Origin: an uncultured delta proteobacterium
GTDB taxonomy: Bacteria; Myxococcota_A; Polyangia; Polyangiales; Polyangiaceae
DNA: 64,000 nucleotides
NCBI GenBank assembly: GCA_903892415.1
Contig: CAITIQ010000344.1
Span: forward strand, 62,001-126,000
Direction: 5' to 3'
A program made the position numbers and the translations under genes. The notes beneath the pieces are model-generated. The model saw only the letters and a program-made list of their open reading frames with translations. It searched no databases and had not been told where the DNA came from. Within the stretch, counting starts at the first letter, position 1. Each line of letters opens with the position of its first letter. Below, piece after piece: positions 54,335 through 62,396 of this stretch.

Positions 54335-55951
54335 GTGACTGAGTCCGACCTCGTTGCTGGCGCGCTCGTACACGGGCGTTACAAGCTGCTCGAACGAGTC
54401 GGCGGTGGTGGTATGGGACACGTCTTCCGAGCAGAAGACACGGTTACCCATCGAGTGGTCGCCGTTAAGCTGCTGCACAAGGAGCTTTGGACCAACGCTG
54501 ACTTGACAGCGCGTCTGTTCCAAGAGGCGCGGGTCATCAGCTCGATCGCCCACCCAAACATCGTCGAAATCCTGGCCGTCGACGCAAGCGCACACGGCCC
54601 TTTCATCGCTATGGAGTATCTCGACGGAAACTCAGTCGGGAGCTTGTTGCAACTATTCGGAAAGTTCGACGAGCAGCTCGTCGCGACCATAATGATCCCG
54701 GTCTTGTCCGCACTGGACGCAGCACACGGCAATGGGGTGATTCACCGCGATCTGAAGCCGGAGAATATCTTCGTTTGCCGTGAGAGAGCAGGACGAGGCG
54801 AGCGAGGCAACGTCCACCTACTGGACTTTGGCATTGCGAAATTTCAGCAGGCCACGGCAGAAGAAGCGCCGCGCACTCGCACCGGTGTGGTCTTCGGGAC
54901 GCCAGACTACCTCTCTCCGGAACAAGCGACAGGTGAAGGACGGCTGGATGGTCGCAGCGACCTCTTCTCTGTGGGTATTGTGATGTACGAGCTCTTGAGT
55001 GGTCGACGACCATTTACCGCTAGCACCGCTGTCGCTACCGCCTTTCGCATCGTTCACGCCACACCGCCTTCCTTCGAATCTCTGGGCTTGAGCGTCTCGG
55101 GAGAACTGCGTGGGGTCGTCCGTAAATTGCTGGCCAAGTCTCCCAGCGATCGGCCGGGTTCCGCACGCGAGGTGCTGGAGGTGCTGCAGCTACTCCACCC
55201 CGATACGGAGGCGCGACACAGCCGACTTCTGCGCTTGCTGCAAGACGCCGATGACAAGCGCAAGCGCGGTTCACGGCCCCCACTCGCGATTCGGTCGAAG
55301 ACCCCTCCGGCGCTCGGCATCGACGGCGGCGGCTTCCGCTCGCATGGCCTGTCTCCGCGAACGCACGGCCGATGCGCGCGCGGTCCGGTATTGGCAAGCC
55401 TCGACGGTGCGATTGAACGCATGCGCGGCGAGCTCGACCGGGAGCGCGTGGTCGCACTATTGCCGGACAGTCACGCAGAAGAGCTTCGTCGTGGAAGACC
55501 AAGCGTACTCGATGCCCACGACATCGACGTGGTTCGCCGATACATCGATACCGCAGGACGCGTATTGCAGCTCAACGACAAGAGCTTTCGTGAAATGGGC
55601 CGGGATGCTCTGTCGTACGAGCTCGCGCCGTTCGTTCGAACGCTCATTCGGCCAGCAGAATTCAATGACACGCTCAATCGCATGACCGCCATTCTCAAGT
55701 CGCTATTCGACTTCGGTCTTTGGTCAGTCTCCCGCGCCGAAACTCAGGGATACGGCCCGCTAGGAGTTAGCTCTATGCTACAAGCCACTATCCGCATAAC
55801 CGGCTTTGAGCTGATTCCCAACAATCTCCGGATCTGGCTTTTGGGAGTCGTATCGGGCATCTTGGAAGCCGCTGGGAACAGCTCAGTAGAGGTCAATGCC
55901 GGACAATCGACTGGCACCAATCTCGAGATTGAGATCATCGCCCACTCATGA
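54335..55951 (+). CDS. Hanks-type Ser/Thr kinase with C-terminal sensor-like domain
   Basis: 538 residues from a GTG. Kinase domain in the first 290 residues: GGGGMGHVFRAE, VAVKLL, catalytic loop HRDLKPEN, DFGIAK, and GTPDYLSPEQA in the activation segment. After a short basic linker (to about residue 345), the last 190 residues form a separate helical and then alpha/beta domain (DIDVVRRYIDTAGRVLQLND onward, ending in NSSVEVNAG). It resembles the V4R/heme-NO-binding-like paralogous domains found in myxobacteria. No membrane helix is visible. The stop overlaps the first ABC exporter gene (ATGA), so kinase and exporter are made together. Regulation of the exporter by phosphorylation is an attractive but unproven idea. 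Confidence 0.83.
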   Translation: MTESDLVAGALVHGRYKLLERVGGGGMGHVFRAEDTVTHRVVAVKLLHKELWTNADLTARLFQEARVISSIAHPNIVEILAVDASAHGPFIAMEYLDGNSVGSLLQLFGKFDEQLVATIMIPVLSALDAAHGNGVIHRDLKPENIFVCRERAGRGERGNVHLLDFGIAKFQQATAEEAPRTRTGVVFGTPDYLSPEQATGEGRLDGRSDLFSVGIVMYELLSGRRPFTASTAVATAFRIVHATPPSFESLGLSVSGELRGVVRKLLAKSPSDRPGSAREVLEVLQLLHPDTEARHSRLLRLLQDADDKRKRGSRPPLAIRSKTPPALGIDGGGFRSHGLSPRTHGRCARGPVLASLDGAIERMRGELDRERVVALLPDSHAEELRRGRPSVLDAHDIDVVRRYIDTAGRVLQLNDKSFREMGRDALSYELAPFVRTLIRPAEFNDTLNRMTAILKSLFDFGLWSVSRAETQGYGPLGVSSMLQATIRITGFELIPNNLRIWLLGVVSGILEAAGNSSVEVNAGQSTGTNLEIEIIAHS

Positions 55952-57747
55952 CGTCGCCGAAGGTCCTTCCACCCCCGGTCGAAACCTACGCACTGGGCCT
56001 AGGCGGTCAGCTCAAGAGCAAACGCTACTACTACCTTGCTGGCTCTGCACTATTGGTCATTCAGCAGTCGCTCATGGCCTCAAGAGATTTCCTTGTCGGT
56101 CGGGCCGTGCAGGCAGCCGCAAGCCTGGATGGGGCGGTAGTTCAGCAAGTCGCCCTATCGATCTTTGCGGTGAGCATTGGTTCGGCGATTGCACGGGTCC
56201 TTTCACGCGTAACGGTATTTACCGCTGGCCGAAACGTTGAGTACGAGCTGCGCGCCGTTCTGCTCGACCGCATTCAACGTTTAGGGCCGTCGTTCTTTCG
56301 CAGCATGCCCACCGGCGAAATCATGAGCCGGGCAACGAACGATCTGACGCAGGTGCGGCTACTTTTGGGATTCGGCGTACTCAATGTCATGGCGAGCTTC
56401 GCCGCGTTGGTAAGCGCCGTCTACGTGATGGCTTCGATCTCGGTGCGGCTTACCGCTGCAAGCTTCGCCATGTTGCCGGTGCTTTGGCTCGTGACACGCA
56501 GCTTCTCGAGCAAGCTGTTCACCCGCACCAAAGAGAACCAGGATGCGATGGGCAAGATGAGCGAGCGGACACTCTCGTCGCTCGCGGGGACACGCGTGAT
56601 CCGCTCCTTTGCCCTGGTCGATAGCGAACTAGCTGCCTTTGAGCAGTCGAACGCGGACTATCGAGCCAAGAGCTTGGCGCTGGCTCGTTTGCGTGGAGCC
56701 ATGATGCCCGTGGTTGGCTCGATCTCTGCCGTTTCTTCTTTGGTGGTCTACTTCTATGGCGGCACGCTAATCGGCCGGAATGAACTGCTCCCCGGGGACT
56801 TCATCGCGTTCTCGATTGCGCTTCAACGCCTGGCCTGGCCACTCATGGCAGTCGGGTTCGTGGCCGCCATCATCCAGCGTGGCCGCGCCGGCTATGCGCG
56901 ACTAAAAGAGGTATTGGACGCTAAACCCGAGATAGTCGGTGGAACTGCTGATCCGAGTACCCCACCGCATGGAGCGATTGAGGTCCGCAAGCTCTCGTTC
57001 GCTTACGGCAATAAGCCCATCCTCAAGGACGTCAGCTTCAAGGTTGAAGCTGGCCGCTCACTGGCGATCGTCGGCAGAACCGGCTCAGGCAAGACCACCC
57101 TCGCCGCATTGATGCCACGGCTATTGGCTACTCCGCGAGGGAGCGTCTTTCTCGATGGCACCGACATCTGCGATCTCTCGCTCAATCGAGTTCGAAAGAA
57201 CGTCGGATACGCGCAACAAGACGCCTTTCTATTCTCGACCACGGTAGCCAACAACATCGGCTACAGCCTCGATGACGTCGAAGAGAAAGAGGCGCTAGAG
57301 CTCGTTCGGGGAGCGGCCAAAGAGGCGGAAGTCCTGGCTGAAATTGAACTCTTGCCGGAGGGGTTCGACACGGTCGTGGGCGAGCGTGGAGTCCAGCTCT
57401 CGGGAGGTCAGCGACAAAGAATTGCGCTCGCTCGCGCGCTACTGCGCAAACCTTCGCTGCTGGTCCTCGACGATCCGCTCTCGGCGGTGGATGCGAAGAC
57501 GGAGCACGCAATCCTTCAGGCAATTGAACGTCAGAAGCGGGACCGGACCGTGATTCTGATCACCCATCGCATTGCTGCGGCGAAGCGCTGTGACCAAATC
57601 GTCGTCCTGGAAGAAGGTACGATTACGGAGCGCGGTAGCCACGATGAGCTGCTTCGACTCGGCGGCACGTACGCAAACTTCGCCAGGGAGCAGGAACTCG
57701 AGGAGGAGCTCCAGAAGGCTGAAGCCGAACTGGAGGTGCTCGCATGA
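55948..57747 (+). CDS. Heterodimeric ABC exporter half-transporter, subunit 1 (degenerate catalytic site)
   Basis: 599 residues. Six-helix membrane domain in the first 320 residues, then an ATP-binding domain with Walker A GRTGSGKTT, signature LSGGQRQRIALARAL and Walker B LLVLDDPLSAVD. The residue after the Walker B aspartate is Asp, not the catalytic Glu, as in the degenerate half of TM287/288 or BmrCD exporters. It overlaps the kinase upstream and the second half downstream by four bases. Substrates of such exporters range from drugs to lipids and peptides; nothing here narrows that down. Confidence 0.9.
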   Translation: MTSPKVLPPPVETYALGLGGQLKSKRYYYLAGSALLVIQQSLMASRDFLVGRAVQAAASLDGAVVQQVALSIFAVSIGSAIARVLSRVTVFTAGRNVEYELRAVLLDRIQRLGPSFFRSMPTGEIMSRATNDLTQVRLLLGFGVLNVMASFAALVSAVYVMASISVRLTAASFAMLPVLWLVTRSFSSKLFTRTKENQDAMGKMSERTLSSLAGTRVIRSFALVDSELAAFEQSNADYRAKSLALARLRGAMMPVVGSISAVSSLVVYFYGGTLIGRNELLPGDFIAFSIALQRLAWPLMAVGFVAAIIQRGRAGYARLKEVLDAKPEIVGGTADPSTPPHGAIEVRKLSFAYGNKPILKDVSFKVEAGRSLAIVGRTGSGKTTLAALMPRLLATPRGSVFLDGTDICDLSLNRVRKNVGYAQQDAFLFSTTVANNIGYSLDDVEEKEALELVRGAAKEAEVLAEIELLPEGFDTVVGERGVQLSGGQRQRIALARALLRKPSLLVLDDPLSAVDAKTEHAILQAIERQKRDRTVILITHRIAAAKRCDQIVVLEEGTITERGSHDELLRLGGTYANFAREQELEEELQKAEAELEVLA

Positions 57748-59567
57748 AGTCGAAGCAATCGGCTCCGGTTACGGCTACGCGAGGCAAAGAGGCGCTCGCT
57801 CGCTTTCATGAGGAGAGCAACGTCGTTGCCTACGATGCGGCCCATCTACGCCGACTCTGGCCCTTCGTTAGACCGCAGAAGCACCTGCTCTTCGGGTCGA
57901 TTTTCCTGCTTCTCGTTGCCTCCGGCCTTGCACTCACGCGGCCCTGGATCATGGGCCGTGGGCTGGACGCGATTGGCAAGAACCCCAACGCGATAGCGGA
58001 AGCCGGCCTTGTTCTTCTCACGGTAGTGGTTCTTGAGCAGCTCACCACGTTTCCCCAGACCTATATGGTGCAGCTCGCTGGAGCTCGCGCGATGGCAGAT
58101 TTGCGCACCAAGGTCTTCACCTTTCTCCACTCTCGTAGCCTCGCCTTCTTCGATCGAACTCCGGTGGGGCGCCTAGTTACTCGTGTAACGAACGACGTCG
58201 ATGCCATCGGCGAAATGTTCGCGTCAGGCGCGTTGAACGCCATTGGGGACCTCGTTCGCTTGGTTGGCATCGTGGTGGTGATGCTGTCAACCGATTGGCA
58301 AGTCTCGCTCATCGCCTTCGCTTCGCTTCCGCCGGTGGTGCTCGGAGTCAACTACACACGCAAGCGGATTCGTGAGGCTTTCCGAGAGGTGCGCACCAAA
58401 ACGGCTCGCATGAACGCGTTCCTCAACGAGCAGGTCAGCGGCATCGGTGTGGTGCAGGCTTATGCGCGTGAAGAGCAGGGCGCCATCGCCTTCGACGAGA
58501 TCAACGAGGCCTATCGCCAAGCGAACAATCAGTCGATTGTGTGGGATGCGTCGCTCGACGCAGCGATCGAGCTGATCTCGAGCCTGTGTATTGCATCGGC
58601 TCTTTGGGCAGCTGGCATTCACGACGTAAGTGACAAGTTGACCTTCGGCACGGTGTTCGTCTTTGTCGACTACATCAATATGTTCTTCGTTCCCATTCGG
58701 GATCTGTCGGCTCGCTATACCTTGGTGCAGTCGGCGATGACCGGTGCCGAGCGGGTCTTTGAGCTACTCGACAATAAGGAGGAGGACGCCCCGAAGACGG
58801 AGCTTGCAGACGACCGAACCGTCGAGGGTAGCGCGCTGCTAAGTTTTGAGGACGTGAGCTTTGCCTACAAGCCCAACGTGTACGCACTTCGCAATGTGTC
58901 GTTCGAGGTGAAGCAGGGAGAGCGCGTCGCGCTGGTGGGAGCCACGGGTGCTGGGAAGTCGACCGTCGCGTCGCTCTTGCTACGGCTCTACGACGTTACT
59001 GAGGGAGTGGTTCGCGTGCATGGGAAGGATGTTCGTGCCTTTGAGCGCGAGCAGCTGCGTCGAGCTTTCTCGGTCGTACCCCAAGACGTCTTCCTGTTCC
59101 CTGGCTCCGTATCGTCAAACATCGCCGCTGGCGACATCAAGCCAGACGTGGAGCGTGTGCGCTCCGCCTTGAGCAAGATCGACGCACTGGAGCTGTTTGA
59201 GAAACGCGAGGGTGGCCTCGACGCGGTGGTCAAAGAGCGTGGGTCCAACTTCTCCGCCGGAGAACGACAGCTCATTGCCTTCGCCAGAGCGCTCTACAAG
59301 CAGCCAGAGATATTGATCCTCGACGAGGCAACAGCCAACGTCGATAGTGACACGGAGACGCGTCTACAACGCGCAGTCGAGGGCGCGCTAACGGGTCGTA
59401 CGGCGGTGGTGATCGCCCACCGCCTATCAACCATTCGCGCAGCCGACCGGATTGTGGTTTTTCATCGCGGTCGCGTCGTTGAACAAGGCACCCACGAGGC
59501 CCTCATCGCGCAGGGTGGCGTTTACTCCCGCTTGCATGCGCTGCAATTTGCACGCAAAGCTTCCTAA
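57744..59567 (+). CDS. Heterodimeric ABC exporter half-transporter, subunit 2 (catalytic site intact)
   Basis: 607 residues. Membrane domain in the first 345 residues, starting with LRRLWPFVRPQKHLLFGSIF, then an ATP-binding domain with Walker A GATGAGKST and Walker B ILILDEATANVD with the catalytic Glu. Its signature is FSAGERQLIAFARAL rather than LSGGQ. The canonical signature of subunit 1 therefore pairs with this intact Walker site, and the altered signature here with the Asp-bearing site of subunit 1. That is exactly the asymmetric arrangement known in TM287/288-type exporters. Last gene of the operon; one base separates it from the convergent lipoprotein gene. Confidence 0.9.
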   Translation: MKSKQSAPVTATRGKEALARFHEESNVVAYDAAHLRRLWPFVRPQKHLLFGSIFLLLVASGLALTRPWIMGRGLDAIGKNPNAIAEAGLVLLTVVVLEQLTTFPQTYMVQLAGARAMADLRTKVFTFLHSRSLAFFDRTPVGRLVTRVTNDVDAIGEMFASGALNAIGDLVRLVGIVVVMLSTDWQVSLIAFASLPPVVLGVNYTRKRIREAFREVRTKTARMNAFLNEQVSGIGVVQAYAREEQGAIAFDEINEAYRQANNQSIVWDASLDAAIELISSLCIASALWAAGIHDVSDKLTFGTVFVFVDYINMFFVPIRDLSARYTLVQSAMTGAERVFELLDNKEEDAPKTELADDRTVEGSALLSFEDVSFAYKPNVYALRNVSFEVKQGERVALVGATGAGKSTVASLLLRLYDVTEGVVRVHGKDVRAFEREQLRRAFSVVPQDVFLFPGSVSSNIAAGDIKPDVERVRSALSKIDALELFEKREGGLDAVVKERGSNFSAGERQLIAFARALYKQPEILILDEATANVDSDTETRLQRAVEGALTGRTAVVIAHRLSTIRAADRIVVFHRGRVVEQGTHEALIAQGGVYSRLHALQFARKAS

Positions 59568-59568
59568 G

Positions 59569-59952
59569 CTACTGCGCTGTCACAACCACGTACAGGTCAG
59601 CGCAACTCGGGTTGCGCACGGCGATCATGTCGCTATCAACCGCGACGATTTCAGCTTCTTCACCGGAGGCCTGAACCAAGACGCCGTCCTCCCGCGATGC
59701 GGCTACGTACACCTGAACGAGGCGAGGCTCGGCGTCGAGCTGATGCTCGAACTCGATGACGAGGCCTGGTGGGAAGTCCAACCAACTTTCGCTATCCCAG
59801 GAGGAAGAACGGTAGGTTTCATCGACAACGGCTCCCTCCGAATAGGCAACGGCCGGTTCCTCGGAGAGGTCCTCACCGCAGGCAGAAGTGACGACGTCAC
59901 AACCTACCAAAAGGACAGCGGCGCAGAGCCAAGATGCCTTCAGCCCAGCCAT
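59569..59952 (-). CDS. Small lipoprotein of unknown function
   Basis: 127 residues. Lipobox AVLLVGCDVV at residues 12-21, a short acidic linker, then a beta-rich domain of about 80 residues containing VIEFEHQLDAEPRLVQVYVA and ending in PSCADLYVVV. No family recognised. Its first 13 bases overlap the end of hemB on the same strand, so it is probably read from the same transcript. Confidence 0.62.
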   Translation of the reverse strand: MAGLKASWLCAAVLLVGCDVVTSACGEDLSEEPAVAYSEGAVVDETYRSSSWDSESWLDFPPGLVIEFEHQLDAEPRLVQVYVAASREDGVLVQASGEEAEIVAVDSDMIAVRNPSCADLYVVVTAQ

Positions 59953-60923
59953 CGAGCAGCGTCCAGAGCGTGATAGGTGAGTATGAAGTCAGCGCCAGCG
60001 CGTTTGATGGATAGCAGCGCCTCGAGCGTGGCTCGCTTTTCATCCAGCATCCCTGCCTTCGCGGCAGCCTTGATCATCGCGTACTCCCCGCTGACATTGT
60101 AGGCGGCCAGCGGCAAATTCGTTCGGTCGCGAACGCGCGCGATGACATCCAAGTAAGGCAAGGCTGGCTTCACCATGACCATGTCAGCCCCTTCCGCCTC
60201 ATCCTGAGCGAGTTCGCGCAACGCCTCGCGGGTATTGCCCGGATCCATTTGGTACGAGGAACGGTCGCCGAATTTAGGGGCGCAGTCCGCGGCATCCCTA
60301 AATGGACCATAAAAGGATGATGCGTACTTAACTGCATAAGAGAGGATCGCCACATCCTGAAAGCCCTCGCCGTCGAGGGCACGTCGTATTGCGCCCACGC
60401 GTCCGTCCATCATGTCGCTGGGCGCCACCACATCAACCCCAGCACGAGCCTGCGTTAAGGCTGAGCGGCAAAGCACCTCCAGCGTGGCGTCGTTGTCCAC
60501 CACCTGCTCGCCCCTGCGATTCTTCACCAGGACACCGCAGTGGCCGTGGTCCGTGTACTCATCAACGCAGGTATCGGTCATCACGAGCAAGTCAGGCGCC
60601 TTGTCCTTCATGCGCATGACTGCCTGCGGAACTGGCCCATTCGGATTACACGCAGCGTCTCCACACGCATCTTTCTCTTTGGGCAAACCAAAGAGAATCA
60701 CGCCTCCCAGGCCAGCTTCATGCGCGCGCTGCGCGATCTCGGCAGCCGCGCTAACTGGTAATTGGTCGACGCCAGGCATCGTGCCGACTGGCTTGGCGGT
60801 GGTCAGGGTTTCACTGAAGAACAGCGGGAGTACGAAGTCCCCCGGGTCCAACCGCACCTCGCGCACAAGGTTGCGAATGGCTGCGGTTTGCCGAAGACGC
60901 CTGGGCCGGACATTGGGAAACAT
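59940..60923 (-). CDS. hemB: Delta-aminolevulinic acid dehydratase (porphobilinogen synthase)
   Basis: 327 residues. Condenses two 5-aminolevulinate molecules to porphobilinogen in tetrapyrrole synthesis. The two Schiff-base lysines are in SYAVKYASSFYGPF and VMVKPALPYLDV. The metal segment reads DTCVDEYTDHGHCG: Cys119 and Cys129 match two of the three zinc cysteines of the E. coli enzyme, but the middle one is Asp121. The same Cys-Asp-Cys pattern occurs in several bacterial groups, so metal use (Zn or Mg) cannot be stated. It is upstream of the small lipoprotein, and 46 bases from the GYF/GAF protein end. Confidence 0.93.
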   Translation of the reverse strand: MFPNVRPRRLRQTAAIRNLVREVRLDPGDFVLPLFFSETLTTAKPVGTMPGVDQLPVSAAAEIAQRAHEAGLGGVILFGLPKEKDACGDAACNPNGPVPQAVMRMKDKAPDLLVMTDTCVDEYTDHGHCGVLVKNRRGEQVVDNDATLEVLCRSALTQARAGVDVVAPSDMMDGRVGAIRRALDGEGFQDVAILSYAVKYASSFYGPFRDAADCAPKFGDRSSYQMDPGNTREALRELAQDEAEGADMVMVKPALPYLDVIARVRDRTNLPLAAYNVSGEYAMIKAAAKAGMLDEKRATLEALLSIKRAGADFILTYHALDAARWLG

Positions 60924-60969
60924 GGGCGGCCAGCCTAGCGCCTCCGCGCGCGCTTTTCAGCAGAAGGCG

Positions 60970-62298
60970 CTAGCTGATCCAACCGTTAGCTTCAGCCTTA
61001 GCGACGAACGCACGGGCGAGATCCTCGGCGCGGATGATGGAGCGCAGATGGAAGCGCTCGGCCTTGCCCATCTCCAGTAGGCCAAGCAGCCGCCCACGCG
61101 GCCGCAACGGAATCATCACTGCACCTTCGACTTGGCGACCCAACTTCGACAGGCGGGCAATGGTGGCATCGCCGGCTGGGCCAGGCGCGGGCTCGGCGAT
61201 AACGATGGATCCCCCGGCCGCCGCGACCACAGCCGGATCCAAGAGGCGCACCCTGCTTCCAAGCAGCTCTGGCGCGTTTGGACCGTGAGCGCAGACAACC
61301 GTGGCCCCCTCATCCGACATGCGGTGGATAAGCGCGATATCGGCTGGGGTCCTCTGAACAATCGAGTGGAGCAAAAGCAGCAAGCCGTCCGCTAGGTCTT
61401 TAGCCGGTGCTAGTTCAAGGTCCGGAGTCCAACCGGGAGCGGAGAACTCTCCAATTGGAGCAGGTCGCAACGAGCCGCGCGACGGTTCCACCGCGTCGGA
61501 GCTGGTGGGAAACTCGCTCACACGTTTGAGGCCGCTAGGCCGCGGAACCGAAGACTCGATTCGTGGCCTGGGACCGGCCGAATGAGAGGGTTGGTGGGCA
61601 GGCGCTGACGACTGGGCACCGGGAGGAGAAGTGAGTGGGCGCGGCGATTGCGACCTTGCCGGCGGGGCCCTCGATGGACTCGGCAGCGGTTTGGGAGCAT
61701 CAAGCACGATGGGTGGACCAAAAGGGCGCTGCGTTGCGACGTTGGTCTCTTCATCGTCTATCAGCGAAGCGAGGGTCAGACGCTGCGCGCCGAGCAGATC
61801 CGCTGAATCCTGATTGACCGTTACCAACTCAGTTTCAGGAAGTTGAGTTGTAAGCCCTTGAAAGCGAGGCGGGTTTGAGACGGTTGAGACGCCGTCGCTG
61901 GGCAGCGTGACCGCAGGAACCGAGTGTGCCGCTACCGAAGCCTGGGGATTTAGCTGAGAGCGCTCCTCTGAGGAGACCTCTTCGAGCAGGTCGGAAGAGT
62001 GGAACTCTTCAGTTTCGACGCCAGACGAACTCGAAAACTCTTCTTCAGCAAACGACTGCAACGTCTCAGCGTGTTGGCCTGAGCCGAGCTCCGGCTGCCC
62101 CTCGGTGAAATCCGAAAGCGGGCGCCAAACCTTCCAGCTCTCGTTGCGAACGAAGCTGTCCGTGGGGACCCGGCCGAGCTCAATGCCCCGTGCGAGCAAG
62201 TCAAGCCGCAGCGGACCGACGGCATTCAAGCCATCCGTCACGTACCACTTGTCTAACTTCTGGGCCCCAAGACCACCCGACTTCAGTCTCACCGCCAT
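60970..62298 (-). CDS. GYF_2-like and GAF-like domain protein
   Basis: 442 residues from the ATG at 62298; ATGs at 62328 and 62346 are also in frame. Residues about 15-65 match the GYF_2 pattern (KWYVTDGLNAVGPLRLDLLA, then WKVWRPLSDF), a peptide-binding or docking module common in myxobacterial proteins. Residues about 70-270 are Ser/Pro/Glu-rich and probably disordered. The last 165 residues are GAF-like (DGLLLLLHSIVQRTPADIAL and GAVMIPLRPRGRLLGLLEMG), a small-molecule sensing fold. No output domain is seen. It is divergent from hemD over about 98 bases and may act as an adaptor in a signalling complex. Confidence 0.68.
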   Translation of the reverse strand: MAVRLKSGGLGAQKLDKWYVTDGLNAVGPLRLDLLARGIELGRVPTDSFVRNESWKVWRPLSDFTEGQPELGSGQHAETLQSFAEEEFSSSSGVETEEFHSSDLLEEVSSEERSQLNPQASVAAHSVPAVTLPSDGVSTVSNPPRFQGLTTQLPETELVTVNQDSADLLGAQRLTLASLIDDEETNVATQRPFGPPIVLDAPKPLPSPSRAPPARSQSPRPLTSPPGAQSSAPAHQPSHSAGPRPRIESSVPRPSGLKRVSEFPTSSDAVEPSRGSLRPAPIGEFSAPGWTPDLELAPAKDLADGLLLLLHSIVQRTPADIALIHRMSDEGATVVCAHGPNAPELLGSRVRLLDPAVVAAAGGSIVIAEPAPGPAGDATIARLSKLGRQVEGAVMIPLRPRGRLLGLLEMGKAERFHLRSIIRAEDLARAFVAKAEANGWIS

Positions 62299-62396
62299 GG
62301 TCAAGACGACCTCGCCCCTCCCGAACATTCGGCTTATGGCGGTCATCGATAGGATTGTCAAGCGCGCGGGGTTTGAAGAGAGTGATCGCTGACCGG

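Noticed and set aside
62190-62396. Upstream extension of the hemD frame
   Set aside because: The extension would run across the start of the divergent GYF/GAF-like gene and reads as low-complexity Ser/Pro/Arg sequence; the ATG at 62397 is more natural.
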